Shown here piece by piece: positions 12,599-21,553 of a DNA stretch of 64,000 nt. The stretch lies in assembly GCF_000972785.3 (NCBI RefSeq), contig NZ_CP011253.3, positions 5,518,001-5,582,000 of the forward strand, read 5' to 3'. This stretch comes from Pandoraea oxalativorans. Lineage in GTDB: Bacteria; Pseudomonadota; Gammaproteobacteria; Burkholderiales; Burkholderiaceae. How positions within the stretch are numbered: the stretch's first letter is position 1; each line of letters starts with the position of its first letter. A program made the position numbers and the translations under genes. The notes under the pieces are model-generated. The model saw only the letters and a list, made by a program, of their open reading frames with translations. It had not been told where the DNA came from and did not search any database.

Positions 12599-12748
12599 TC
12601 TAAACGCGCAACAAATTCGCCGAAACTGCACAGTGCATGCTTCGATTTGGCGGCAACTCTCACGGAGCGCGATTTTTCTCATGGTGCAGCGCGGCATTAC
12701 GCGCAAACGCCGCACATTCCCCGCAACTGGGCTACGTTCCGTGCGCGT

Positions 12749-13957
12749 TCAAACCGATTTCAGAGCAACAAAGCCAATCAGTAGTGCTACCAGATAAAAC
12801 GGTATCGAGAGGTAATGAAAATGCCACCAGATCTTCTGCGATTTCGCCATGCGCAATGCAATCAGGTTCGCGAGCGACCCCACTGCGAGTCCAAAACCGC
12901 CGACCGCCACACCGTGGGCCAGCGCGGGCCAGTTTTGCGTGTATTCGGCGAGCAGAATCGCTGCGGGCACGTTACTGATGAATTGTGACAACACCGCAGC
13001 ACCGCCGTAGGCCATCGCATTGCCGGTGAAATCGAAATGGCCGAGTGCCGTACGCACGTCCGGCAAACCGGCCACACCGCGCAACACGACGAACATCAGC
13101 ACGAAAATCGCAAGCAGCAGCCAGTCGATGCCCAGCACGGCGTTGCGACGCGCGATCAGCAGCACCGCCGCAACCCCCGCGCATGCCCAGCCCGCGAATC
13201 CATGATCGGCCATCGCCACAAAGGCGACGAACAACCCGAGCGCGATCCACAGCAATCGCCAGCGCACATCGTGTGCGGGACCGCGTTGCTGAAAATGCAG
13301 CGGGCGCGAATCGAAGGCGAAGGCACAAACGACGAGCAACACGGCCATGAGCCCGAGCGTCACGGGCGTCATCATGACGACGTAAGCGCCGAAGCCCATA
13401 CCGCTGTGTTGCCAGAGGAAGAGGTTCTGCGGATTGCCGAGCGGCGTGAGACTCGAACCGGCATTGACGGCCAGTGCGAGGAAGATGATTAGCCGCTCGA
13501 TGCGCACGGGGGCGATCCGTGCGAGCGACTGCGCGAGCGGCACCACGGCAAAGAGCGCGACGTCGTTGGTCAGCAGCGTCGACAATGCCGCAGCAAACGT
13601 GACCATTAACAGCGCAAGGCGACGTTCGGTGCGAAACGCGCGCAGCAATCGTTGTGCGAGCCAATCGAGAAACCCGCTCTGATCGATGGCTCGCGTGAGC
13701 ATCAGCAAACCGGCGAGCGTCAGAATCGTATGTTGGTCGATGCGCGCGAACAGCTCACCCACGCTGACCGGCTTCGCGATCTGAAGCACGACGAAGGCGA
13801 TTAGCAAGATAAGCAGTACGCGATCGCTGCGCACGCGCTCAAAAGTTGCGCGCAAAACATGCCTGATCCGCATAACGCCCGATGCGGCGCGCGGATGCGA
13901 GGCCACCTTCGACGCCCCCTCCGACGTCGCTAACGAATCATCGGATGGATCGCTCAC
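12749..13957 (-). CDS. SLC13/ArsB-superfamily anion transporter
   Basis: This 402-residue inner-membrane protein has about eleven hydrophobic segments and belongs to the ion-transporter superfamily that includes SLC13 and ArsB. It has the LLTNDVALFAVVPLA segment near residue 130 and SSLTPLGNPQNLFLW near 165. The latter is the paired helical-hairpin motif of this superfamily. It starts 24 bases after the parB stop and is probably co-transcribed with parAB. The transported anion cannot be predicted. Confidence 0.75.
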   Translation of the reverse strand: MSDPSDDSLATSEGASKVASHPRAASGVMRIRHVLRATFERVRSDRVLLILLIAFVVLQIAKPVSVGELFARIDQHTILTLAGLLMLTRAIDQSGFLDWLAQRLLRAFRTERRLALLMVTFAAALSTLLTNDVALFAVVPLAQSLARIAPVRIERLIIFLALAVNAGSSLTPLGNPQNLFLWQHSGMGFGAYVVMMTPVTLGLMAVLLVVCAFAFDSRPLHFQQRGPAHDVRWRLLWIALGLFVAFVAMADHGFAGWACAGVAAVLLIARRNAVLGIDWLLLAIFVLMFVVLRGVAGLPDVRTALGHFDFTGNAMAYGGAAVLSQFISNVPAAILLAEYTQNWPALAHGVAVGGFGLAVGSLANLIALRMAKSQKIWWHFHYLSIPFYLVALLIGFVALKSV

Positions 13958-13981
13958 GAGATAATAGCTAGGACGCCGAAA

Positions 13982-14881
13982 TTACTCGGCGCGAATGCGC
14001 GCGAGGATACCGTCGAGTGCATCGAGACTGCCGAACTCGATCGTCAACTGACCGGCGCCTTTACGGCCGACCTTGATCTTGACGTTCGACGCGAGCAGAT
14101 CCGAGAGTTCCTCTTCGAGGCGCGTCACATCGCGACCGCCCTCTTCTGCCGAGCGGCGACGAATGCCATCGCCCTGCGGCTTGAGCGATGCGTTCACGAT
14201 GCGTTCCGTGTCACGCACCGACAGGCGCTTGTTCACCACCTGGTTGGCGAGCGTGATTTGCGTGGCCGCATCGACGGCGAGTAGCGCGCGCGCATGACCC
14301 ATGTCGAGATCGCCTGCGAGCAGCATCGTCTGCACGGGATTCGCGAGGTTCAGCAGGCGCAGCAGGTTCGACACTGCGCTGCGCGAACGTCCGAGCGATT
14401 CGGCGGCTTGCTCGTGCGTGTAATTGAATTCGCCGAGCAGACGTTGAATGCCTTGCGCTTCTTCGAGCGGATTCAGATCTTCGCGCTGGATGTTTTCGAT
14501 GAGCGCCATCGCAGCGGCGGCTTCATCGGGGACGTCGCGCACGAGCACTGGCACTTCGGCGAGGCCAGCGAGACGTGCAGCGCGAAAACGTCGCTCGCCC
14601 GCAATAATTTCGTACTTCTCACCATCGACACGACGCACCAGAATCGGCTGCATCAGACCTTGCGCGCGAATGCTCGCGGCGAGTTCCTGCAGCGCGCCTT
14701 CGTCCATGCGTGTACGCGGTTGATACTTGCCCGCCTGAAGGCGATCGAGCGCCATCACCGACGGCGCGCCTTCGGCACTCGCCTCGGTCGCGCCGTTGTG
14801 GTTATCGGCGTGAGCGCCCAGCAGCGCTTCAAGGCCGCGGCCCAGGCCCTTTTTTTTCAGTGCGTTGGTCTTGGTCGCCAT
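13982..14881 (-). CDS. parB: Chromosome-partitioning protein ParB
   Basis: ParB binds parS sites near the origin, spreads along DNA as a CTP-dependent clamp and recruits ParA and SMC. The 299-residue protein begins KKKGLGRGLEALLG, has the CTP-binding motif GERRFRAA near residue 110, and a helix-turn-helix (THEQAAESLGRSRSAVSNLLRLL). A dimerisation domain follows at the end. Five parS-like sites lie 2.8-6.4 kb away, between 17.7 and 20.4 kb. Confidence 0.96.
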   Translation of the reverse strand: MATKTNALKKKGLGRGLEALLGAHADNHNGATEASAEGAPSVMALDRLQAGKYQPRTRMDEGALQELAASIRAQGLMQPILVRRVDGEKYEIIAGERRFRAARLAGLAEVPVLVRDVPDEAAAAMALIENIQREDLNPLEEAQGIQRLLGEFNYTHEQAAESLGRSRSAVSNLLRLLNLANPVQTMLLAGDLDMGHARALLAVDAATQITLANQVVNKRLSVRDTERIVNASLKPQGDGIRRRSAEEGGRDVTRLEEELSDLLASNVKIKVGRKGAGQLTIEFGSLDALDGILARIRAE

Positions 14882-14908
14882 GACAATGCGTTCCTGCGCG
14901 AATGCGCC

Positions 14909-15679
14909 TTACATAGTTTGAATGCGCGCGATCATTTCCGCGCCGAATTGCAGATACGCCTTCGCGCCACGCGAAGCGGGATCGAAGACGACGCCCGGCA
15001 TGCCGTAACTCGGCGCTTCGGCGAGTCGCACATTGCGCGGGATGATCGCGTTGAAAACCTTGTCGCCGAAGTGCTCCTTGAGCTGCTCCGAGACTTGTTG
15101 CTGAAGCGTGATGCGCGGATCGAACATGACGCGCAAAAGGCCGATCACCTTCAGGTCGCGGTTCAGATTCGCGTGCACCTGCTTGATCGTGTTGACGAGA
15201 TCGGACAGCCCTTCGAGCGCGAAATATTCGCACTGCATCGGAATAATCACGCCGTGCGCGGCGCACAGGCCGTTCAACGTAAGCAGAGAGAGCGTCGGCG
15301 GGCAGTCGATGAGGACGAAGTCGTATGCGTCGTCGACCTTTGCAAGCGCCTGCTTCAGGCGCGTATCGCGATTCTCGAGCGAGACCAGCTCCACGTCGGC
15401 GCCAGCCAGTTCGCGGTTCGCCGGCACCACATCGTAGTTGCCGGACTCAGAACGCTGGCAGCTCGTGCTCACGTCGATGCCGTCGACCAGTACTTCATAG
15501 ATACTCGTCTCAAGCGCGGCCTTGTCGATTCCGCTGCCCATCGTCGCGTTGCCCTGAGGGTCAAGATCGACCAACAAGACACGCTGCCCGTGCGACGCCA
15601 GTCCGGCAGCGAGGTTCACCGTGGTGGTCGTCTTGCCGACGCCGCCCTTCTGATTGGCCACGCAGAAAATTTTCGCCAT
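14909..15679 (-). CDS. parA: Chromosome-partitioning ATPase ParA
   Basis: ParA is a Walker-type ATPase that forms the gradient moving ParB-parS complexes. The 256-residue protein starts MAKIFCVANQKGGVGKTTT, the deviant Walker A motif with its signature lysine. It also has LLVDLDPQGNAT and LIDCPPTLSLLT. It lies upstream of parB with a 27-base gap. The short form without an N-terminal helix-turn-helix is the chromosomal type. Confidence 0.97.
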   Translation of the reverse strand: MAKIFCVANQKGGVGKTTTTVNLAAGLASHGQRVLLVDLDPQGNATMGSGIDKAALETSIYEVLVDGIDVSTSCQRSESGNYDVVPANRELAGADVELVSLENRDTRLKQALAKVDDAYDFVLIDCPPTLSLLTLNGLCAAHGVIIPMQCEYFALEGLSDLVNTIKQVHANLNRDLKVIGLLRVMFDPRITLQQQVSEQLKEHFGDKVFNAIIPRNVRLAEAPSYGMPGVVFDPASRGAKAYLQFGAEMIARIQTM

Positions 15680-15889
15680 GCCGATGTAGTCCTCCGATTG
15701 CTGCCGTGTTGATGCGATTGATGCAGATGGTGCCGAAATGCGAGTCCGGGCCCGAACGCTTCATGCTGCCCGTCGCGGATGCATCCCGCTGATTCGATTA
15801 TCTGAGCAAAGCTCAGTTATTGCCTGATGCTGCGGATTTACCGCCAGTCGGCGGGTGCCAGAGAGGCCAGCCCCTCTTGCCCCAGGTGC

Positions 15890-16474
15890 TCAGGGAGCGC
15901 TGGCCTTTTGCGGCGTCAACACCAGTTTGTCGGTGTCGTAGCCCTGCTTTCGCAACTGGGCACGCATCTGATTCAGCGTGTCGTCGTCGATTTTCGGCGA
16001 GCGCGAGAGGATCCAGAGATACTCACGGCTCGGCTCTCCGACAGCGGCATACTGATAGTCACCGTCGAGCACGATAACCCAGTAGTTGGCCCAAAGCCAG
16101 GGAATCCAGCGCAACCAGTCCGGCGCGAACGTCACTTTGAACCGCGCGGTGCCGGTGCCCTGCCCGTCGGTGCGTGCCAGACCGGTAGCGCTCGCCCACG
16201 TGCCATCTTCCTTACGACACTTGTTGGTGACCTCGATCTTGCCGTCGGGACGCGCCACGTATTCTGCGGTCACGTCCGACACACATTTTCGCTCGAAGAA
16301 ATTCGGATAGCGTGCTATTTCGTACCAGGTGCCGACATAACGCGCCTTATCGAGCTTTTGCACGGGACGCACGCGTGTGGTGAGCGATTCCTGCCCGGAT
16401 TGCGCCCAGGCCACGGCAGCCACCACCGACAATCCGACCATGACTGCACCGGCCCAACGTGTCACGCGGGTCAT
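15890..16474 (-). CDS. Blc-like lipocalin
   Basis: This 194-residue protein has an N-terminal signal peptide ([18 protein letters not shown]). It is followed by the lipocalin signature [16 protein letters not shown] near residue 47 and the beta-barrel strands ending [10 protein letters not shown]. Bacterial Blc proteins bind lipids in the cell envelope. There is no cysteine at the predicted cleavage site, so it may be periplasmic rather than lipid-anchored. Its start overlaps the rsmG stop by four bases, so it is translationally coupled to rsmG. Confidence 0.9.
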   Translation of the reverse strand: MTRVTRWAGAVMVGLSVVAAVAWAQSGQESLTTRVRPVQKLDKARYVGTWYEIARYPNFFERKCVSDVTAEYVARPDGKIEVTNKCRKEDGTWASATGLARTDGQGTGTARFKVTFAPDWLRWIPWLWANYWVIVLDGDYQYAAVGEPSREYLWILSRSPKIDDDTLNQMRAQLRKQGYDTDKLVLTPQKASAP

Positions 16475-17148
16475 GCCGTCACCTTCACGCGGAGCAGATG
16501 ACGCTCGGCGTCGAGAAACGGTACGTTCAGCGCCAGCCGTTCGACCAGTTCGTAGCGGTCGGGCAACGCGAGTTCGCTTTCGGCCGCCACGCCCTTCATC
16601 GCCCAGAAGCTGCCACCAGGGGCCAGCAAGTTACGGCCGAGCATAACGAAGTCGTTCAATTCGGCGAAGGCGCGCGAGACGATGGCGTCGAAAGGTGCAG
16701 GCACTTCTTTGCCGACGACGAGCGACTCCACCCGCCCGGTCACGACCGTCAGATTGGCCAGCTTGAAGGTGGCACGGGCTTGTGTCAGAAAGGCGGTCTT
16801 CTTGTGGACAATGTCGTTCACGGTCACCTGCCAGTTCGGACGCACAATCGCCAGCACCACACCGGGCAAGCCACCACCCGAACCGACGTCCAGCACACGT
16901 GAAATCGGCTCGCGATCCAGTCGCGGCAGAATCGAGAGCGAATCGAGCAGATGCTTGACGACCATCTGTCGCGGGTCGCGGATCGAGGTCATTTGCAGCG
17001 AAGCGTTCCACTTCGCCAGCAGCATCTGATAGTCGAGCAGGCGTGCCTGTTGCTCGGCACCGATCGTCAGACCGAGTTGTCCGATGCCGTCGGCCAGCAA
17101 TGCAGCGAGTTCGTTGCCGCCTTGTGCGGCATTACGCGAAGCAGTCAT
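16471..17148 (-). CDS. rsmG: 16S rRNA (guanine-527-N7)-methyltransferase RsmG
   Basis: RsmG methylates G527 of 16S rRNA using S-adenosylmethionine. The 225-residue product has the AdoMet-binding motif [17 protein letters not shown] near residue 80. It also has the conserved [23 protein letters not shown] ahead of it (quoted here only as a landmark starting [10 protein letters not shown]). It lies 12 bases after mnmG, the widely conserved gidA-gidB order next to the origin. Confidence 0.96.
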   Translation of the reverse strand: MTASRNAAQGGNELAALLADGIGQLGLTIGAEQQARLLDYQMLLAKWNASLQMTSIRDPRQMVVKHLLDSLSILPRLDREPISRVLDVGSGGGLPGVVLAIVRPNWQVTVNDIVHKKTAFLTQARATFKLANLTVVTGRVESLVVGKEVPAPFDAIVSRAFAELNDFVMLGRNLLAPGGSFWAMKGVAAESELALPDRYELVERLALNVPFLDAERHLLRVKVTA

Positions 17149-17160
17149 GTGGTCTCCGCG

Positions 17161-19152
17161 TCAGGCAGCGTGCTGCCCGCCGGCGTCGCCATCGGCGGCA
17201 ACATTGGCGTCTGCAGTCGCGTCCCCCGCCTCCCCTGAAGCACGACGGCGTCCAAGCCCCTTCTTCAGGTGAATCATCAACAAAGAGATCGCAGCGGGCG
17301 TCACCCCGGAGATGCGCGAGGCCTGCCCCAGCGTTTCCGGTCGTTGAGCATTCAGCTTCTGACGCACCTCGATCGACAACCCGCGAACGTCGTTGTAATC
17401 GATGCTTGCGGGCAGCACCGTGTTCTCGTTCGCTTCCTTGCGCACGATCTCGTCGGCCTGACGGTCGATGTAACCCTGATACTTGACCGCGATCTCGATC
17501 TGCTCGCGAATCTGATTCGCCTGCAGCACGTCATCCGACAGCGCAGCCTCAGGCGCAAGGCGACCGCCCTGCACTGCCATCAGCGCGTCGTATCCGACTT
17601 CCGGGCGACGCAACAGATCGGCCAGCGAATACTCATGGTCGATGGCTTTACCGAGCAACGGCATCGCATCTTCCGCCGGGAACGTCTTCGGATTCACCCA
17701 CGTCGATTTGAGACGTTCTGTTTCACGTGAAACAGCGTCGCGCTTGCGGCAGAACGCTTCCCAACGAATATCGTCGACCACACCCAGTTCCCGGCCGACT
17801 TCCGTCAGACGCATATCCGCGTTGTCTTCACGCAATGACAGACGATATTCCGCGCGGCTGGTGAACATACGATACGGCTCGGACACACCGCGAGTGATCA
17901 GATCGTCGACCAGCACCCCGAGGTAAGCCTGATCGCGACGCGGGCACCAGGCTTCACGGCCCTGTACTTGCAGTGCGGCGTTGATACCGGCGAGCAGCCC
18001 CTGTGCGGCGGCCTCTTCGTAACCAGTCGTGCCATTGATCTGCCCGGCGAAGAACAGTCCCGAAATCACGCGCGTTTCCAGCGAACTGCGCAGACCGCGC
18101 GGATCGAAGTAGTCGTATTCGATGGCGTAGCCGGGACGCAGAATATAGGCGTTCTCCATCCCTTTCATCGAGCGGACGAGTTCCAGCTGCACATCGAAAG
18201 GCAGGCTGGTGGAAATACCGTTCGGGTAGTACTCGTTGGTCGTCAGCCCTTCCGGTTCGAGATAGATCTGATGAGATGTCTTATCGGCGAAGCGATGGAT
18301 CTTATCTTCGATGGACGGGCAATAGCGCGGCCCCACGCCTTCGATGACGCCCGTGTACATCGGCGAGCGATCAAGGCCGCCACGGATAATGTCATGCGTG
18401 CGTTCGTTGGTATGCGTGACCCAGCACGGCACTTGGCGCGGGTGCTGCTCGGGGCGTCCGAGGAACGAGAAAACCGGCACCGGATCCAGATCACCCGGTT
18501 GTTCGTCGAGGACGGAGAAATCGATGGAACGCCCGTCGATACGCGGCGGCGTACCCGTCTTCAACCGACCTTGCGGCAACTTCAACTCTTTCAGACGTGC
18601 GGAAAGGCTGATGGCAGCGGGGTCGCCAGCACGGCCACCGACATAGTTGTTCAGCCCGACGTGGATCTTGCCGTCGAGGAAAGTCCCGGCGGTGAGCACC
18701 ACGGCGCGGGCGCGGAAGCGGAGTCCGACCTGCGTGATCGCCCCGACAACGCGATCGCCTTCGACAATAAGATCTTCCACGGCTTGTTGGAAGAGCCATA
18801 AATTCGGCTGATTCTCGAGGCGATGACGGATGGCTTGCTTGTAAAGAAGCCGATCGGCCTGAGCACGGGTCGCACGAACCGCAGGACCTTTGGACGAATT
18901 CAGAATACGAAACTGAATCCCGCCCTCGTCGGTCGCGGCAGCCATGGCGCCGCCGAGCGCATCTACCTCTTTGACGAGGTGGCCTTTGCCGATCCCACCG
19001 ATGGAGGGATTGCAGCTCATCTGGCCGAGCGTCTCGATATTGTGGGTGAGCAGAAGTGTCTTACAGCCCATGCGGGCCGAGGCGAGTGCAGCCTCGGTAC
19101 CGGCATGGCCGCCACCCACCACGATCACGTCAAACTCGGTCGGATAAAGCAT
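17161..19152 (-). CDS. mnmG: tRNA uridine 5-carboxymethylaminomethyl modification enzyme MnmG (GidA)
   Basis: MnmG works with MnmE to modify the wobble uridine of several tRNAs, using FAD and a folate. The 663-residue protein begins with the FAD motif [14 protein letters not shown]. It carries [19 protein letters not shown] near residue 43 and the family motif [21 protein letters not shown] near 365. The alanine-, glycine- and aspartate-rich C-terminal tail is a lineage extension. A consensus parS lies inside this reading frame at 17719-17734. It is the closest left-hand gene to the origin and is transcribed away from it. Confidence 0.97.
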   Translation of the reverse strand: MLYPTEFDVIVVGGGHAGTEAALASARMGCKTLLLTHNIETLGQMSCNPSIGGIGKGHLVKEVDALGGAMAAATDEGGIQFRILNSSKGPAVRATRAQADRLLYKQAIRHRLENQPNLWLFQQAVEDLIVEGDRVVGAITQVGLRFRARAVVLTAGTFLDGKIHVGLNNYVGGRAGDPAAISLSARLKELKLPQGRLKTGTPPRIDGRSIDFSVLDEQPGDLDPVPVFSFLGRPEQHPRQVPCWVTHTNERTHDIIRGGLDRSPMYTGVIEGVGPRYCPSIEDKIHRFADKTSHQIYLEPEGLTTNEYYPNGISTSLPFDVQLELVRSMKGMENAYILRPGYAIEYDYFDPRGLRSSLETRVISGLFFAGQINGTTGYEEAAAQGLLAGINAALQVQGREAWCPRRDQAYLGVLVDDLITRGVSEPYRMFTSRAEYRLSLREDNADMRLTEVGRELGVVDDIRWEAFCRKRDAVSRETERLKSTWVNPKTFPAEDAMPLLGKAIDHEYSLADLLRRPEVGYDALMAVQGGRLAPEAALSDDVLQANQIREQIEIAVKYQGYIDRQADEIVRKEANENTVLPASIDYNDVRGLSIEVRQKLNAQRPETLGQASRISGVTPAAISLLMIHLKKGLGRRRASGEAGDATADANVAADGDAGGQHAA
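17719..17734. promoter_or_regulatory. parS: parS site inside mnmG
   Basis: TGTTTCACGTGAAACA is a perfect 16-base palindrome identical to the bacterial consensus parS sequence. It lies within the mnmG coding sequence. Confidence 0.93.
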
Positions 19153-19241
19153 CGCAATATTGCCGCTGACGGCAAACTCTCTGGATTCGGTAATTGCGGA
19201 ATTATAGCGGTATTGCGATGCATCATTTGTAACTGCACTCG

Positions 19242-19257
19242 TGTTTCACGTGGAACC
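19242..19257. promoter_or_regulatory. parS: parS site
   Basis: TGTTTCACGTGGAACC keeps the CACGTG core and matches consensus except at the outer positions. It lies 90 bases upstream of mnmG. Confidence 0.88.
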
Positions 19258-19283
19258 TTAGAGGAAAGCGTGGTTTTGTCGGA

Positions 19284-19299
19284 TGTTTCACGTGGAACA
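19284..19299. promoter_or_regulatory. parS: parS site
   Basis: TGTTTCACGTGGAACA lies 42 bases from the preceding site. This is four helical turns, so ParB dimers would load on the same DNA face. Confidence 0.9.
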
Positions 19300-19505
19300 T
19301 TGATGTCTTTTTGAGTTCGGACGGCGCTTCGGCCGTGTCGCCGAGAGTCCCGAACTATGTCCGTATCCGCTTGTTCGTCGGGTCAATTGGACGTTCGCTC
19401 TTGGAGGGTGTGCGTGAAGGAATTCGATCCTTCCAAAATCGTGGTTGTGCGCCTATCGGCACACTCAGAAAAACCCTTCAGTACTAGTGCCTCGTCGCCC
19501 CAACC

Positions 19506-19592
19506 AGCATCCGGGCAGTGGGGATCGGAGGCACTCGGCTGTGCTCCACCTGAAAGTCGCTTCGCCTGAGTGCCCCCGATCCCCACCACTCA
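19506..19592 (+). repeat. Large stem-loop repeat, copy 1
   Basis: This 87-base element is itself a hairpin: GTGGGGATCGGAGGCACTC near its start pairs with GAGTGCCCCCGATCCCCAC near its end, with one mismatch in 19. A second copy lies at 20007-20092 in inverted orientation with only a few differences. Confidence 0.85.
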
Positions 19593-19814
19593 GTTGCCCG
19601 GGGCAGACCGAACGTGAAACTGGCTATGTCGGCTTCCCGTGAAACGATAGGGTGCGGGACGTCAGCGTGTCTCAGGTCTACTCCCCCTGGCGCAAGAATC
19701 GCCAATCATCGAGCGAGTCCCCTCCCCGTCGCATTCTTGAGATGCCGTTTGCACCTAGCCCTTCGAGCATCGGCGATCACCGCCGGGACCGGCTGTGGGA
19801 TAAGTTCGCGAGGA

Positions 19815-19830
19815 TGTTTCACGTGAAACG
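19815..19830. promoter_or_regulatory. parS: parS site
   Basis: TGTTTCACGTGAAACG differs from consensus only in the last base. It lies between the two large stem-loop repeats. Confidence 0.9.
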
Positions 19831-20006
19831 TCGGGACTGGAATCGCATAACCTGCGGCTAGACCTTTCCTCCCCGGAGGCCTCACTCAGGTCTTCGGATA
19901 ACTCCGGCCTATTTCATGTTTTGAACGGACACGCCGAATGCGTGGATCTTCCCCATCTGCGCTCGACGAGCGCCCTGCACCGTTACCGCCCTGATAATCG
20001 GGCATA

Positions 20007-20092
20007 TGAGTGGTGAGGATCGGGGGCACTCTGGCGAAGCGACTTTCATTGGAGCACAGCCGAGTGCCTCCGATCCCCACTGCCCGGATGCT
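20007..20092 (-). repeat. Large stem-loop repeat, copy 2 (inverted)
   Basis: The reverse complement matches copy 1 along its whole length apart from one indel and about four substitutions. The differences fall mostly in the loop and the distal arm. The pair flanks the parS site at 19815. Confidence 0.85.
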
Positions 20093-20344
20093 CGCGAGGG
20101 CGACACGGCCATAGCACCGGGTGGTTCGTCTAACGGAGGCGTGCAGGACATCAAGGTTCAACTCAGAGCCATGCATTCCGCTTGTGCGGAATCAACTCCT
20201 CGTCTCACCCCACTTCGCCACATTTAGCCGAACGAGGTCGAATCGCGAACTAGGTTTCGGAAAAATGAGGGGTGGGGATCGAGGGAGAACGACACCGTGA
20301 TGACGGGATGTGGCGTTAAGAAAAGGCAACCCAAAACCCGCCCC

Positions 20345-20360
20345 AGTTCCACGTGAAACC
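20345..20360. promoter_or_regulatory. parS: parS-like site next to oriC
   Basis: AGTTCCACGTGAAACC keeps the 10-base core of parS with outer mismatches. It lies about 75 bases from the first DnaA box. Confidence 0.75.
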
Positions 20361-20433
20361 AAAACCCGAAAACAGCGAGGGAAAACCTGAAAGCAGCCAC
20401 CGTCGCCATCTCGGCAGCGCGCATCCACTTACG

Positions 20434-20605
20434 TTATCCACATCCGTAAGCAGAACATAAATATCCGCCGAGTGAATTTGCTTTTCTGTGGATAACCTCA
20501 ACAACGAATTCCACAAGAATTTCGAGAAAATCTCGCAACCCCTTATTGCGGCGGTGCGCCATAGATTTGAGTTACCCACACATATCCACAAGCAACTGTG
20601 AATAA
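20434..20605. other. oriC: Chromosomal replication origin (oriC) with DnaA boxes
   Basis: Two perfect DnaA boxes are present: TTATCCACA at 20434-20442 and its complement TGTGGATAA at 20487-20495. Three near matches follow: TTACCCACA 20572-20580, ATATCCACA 20582-20590 and TGTGAATAA 20597-20605. The stretch between them is relatively AT-rich. The location beside mnmG, rsmG and parAB with a parS cluster is the classic origin setting. dnaA itself is not in the window. Confidence 0.85.
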
Positions 20606-20672
20606 GTGAGCTAGCATACTTTCACGCGAAGCCTCGGCGTCGGCCCAAAGAATTAGGGACGGATAGTTCTAT

Positions 20673-20686
20673 CGAACGATCGTTCG
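20673..20686. promoter_or_regulatory. Perfect 14-base palindrome (TetR-type operator?)
   Basis: CGAACGATCGTTCG is perfectly symmetrical and resembles TetR-family operators. No gene starts nearby in either direction, so its target promoter is unclear. Confidence 0.4.
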
Positions 20687-20738
20687 GATTGCATGAGTGG
20701 CTAAAGCGAGCGCCCCACCGCCTGCATCCGAAACGAAA

Positions 20739-20764
20739 AAGGCCCGCCAAAACCGGCGGGCCTT
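20739..20764 (-). terminator. Terminator of the first liv operon
   Basis: AAGGCCCGCC and GGCGGGCCTT form a 10-base stem 43 bases after the livF stop. On the minus strand it is followed by TTTTCGTTTC. Confidence 0.85.
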
Positions 20765-20806
20765 CTCAACCTACGTCTCGAACTACATACCGACAGCCGG
20801 AGGCCG

Positions 20807-21553
20807 TCAGGCAGCCTTCTTAGCCAGCCCCAGATACGTCTCAATGACCTTGGGATTGGTGGCCAGCTCCTGCGCCGGTCCTTCGAGCGCCAGCTCGCCC
20901 GTCTCGATCACGTAGGCATAATCGGCCACCTGCAACGCCGCGCGGGCGTTCTGCTCGATCAGAAGCGTGGCAACGCCTGTCTTACGCAAGTCGTTGATGA
21001 TGTGGAAGATTTCCTTCACGATCAGCGGTGCCAAACCCAGGCTGGGCTCATCCAGCATCAGCAGCTGCGGCTTCGCCATCAACGCACGGCCCACCGCAAG
21101 CATCTGACGCTCCCCGCCCGAGAGCGTCCCCGCCTGCTGCACACGACGCTCCTTCAGGCGCGGGAAAAGCTCATAGACGACTTCCATCTGATCGAGGAAG
21201 TTCTTCTCCCCTGCCTTCTTGCGACGATAAGCGCCGAGCAGCAAATTGTCCTCAACGGTCATCGTCGAGAACAGCTCACGCTTCTCCGGGACCAGACACA
21301 TGCCGCGCGACACACGAGCCTCGATCGTCAGCGCCGACATCTCCTGACCGAGATAAGCGACGCTCCCCTTGCTCGACCCGTTGTGCGGCAGCGCGCCCAT
21401 GATCGCGTTGAGCATCGACGACTTGCCCGCACCGTTCGGACCGATCACAGTGACGATCTGCCCCGCTCCGACCCGCAGATGCGCACCATGCACCGCTTCG
21501 ACTTTGCCGTATGCGACGGCGAGGTCCTTGACCTCCAGAATTGCGTCGGCCAT
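20807..21553 (-). CDS. livF: Branched-chain amino-acid ABC transporter ATPase (LivF type)
   Basis: This is one of the two ATPases of a LIV-type importer for branched-chain amino acids or related substrates. The 248-residue protein has Walker [10 protein letters not shown], the signature TLSGGERQMLAVGRALM and Walker B LLMLDEPSLGL, all intact. An ATG at 21553 just overlaps the stop of the preceding fused gene. A GTG one codon upstream is also possible. It is the last gene before a clear terminator. Confidence 0.93.
   Translation of the reverse strand: MADAILEVKDLAVAYGKVEAVHGAHLRVGAGQIVTVIGPNGAGKSSMLNAIMGALPHNGSSKGSVAYLGQEMSALTIEARVSRGMCLVPEKRELFSTMTVEDNLLLGAYRRKKAGEKNFLDQMEVVYELFPRLKERRVQQAGTLSGGERQMLAVGRALMAKPQLLMLDEPSLGLAPLIVKEIFHIINDLRKTGVATLLIEQNARAALQVADYAYVIETGELALEGPAQELATNPKVIETYLGLAKKAA

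Larger units (their letters stand above)
19153..20433. other. Non-coding origin-proximal region
   Basis: Between mnmG and the DnaA-box cluster no credible gene is seen. The short open frames here fall on the stem-loop repeats or have no recognisable product. The stretch holds four parS-like sites and the two 86-base inverted repeats listed separately. Confidence 0.7.

Noticed and set aside
15841..15905. GGCCAGC/GCTGGCC hairpin with T-run near the lipocalin stop
   Set aside because: The T-run is on the plus strand, where no gene ends, and the stem includes the lipocalin stop codon, so it is not a convincing terminator.
19383..20227. Short open frames sharing a GAQPSASDPHCPDA-like segment
   Set aside because: They arise from the two stem-loop repeats read in the same relative frame, not from conserved proteins.
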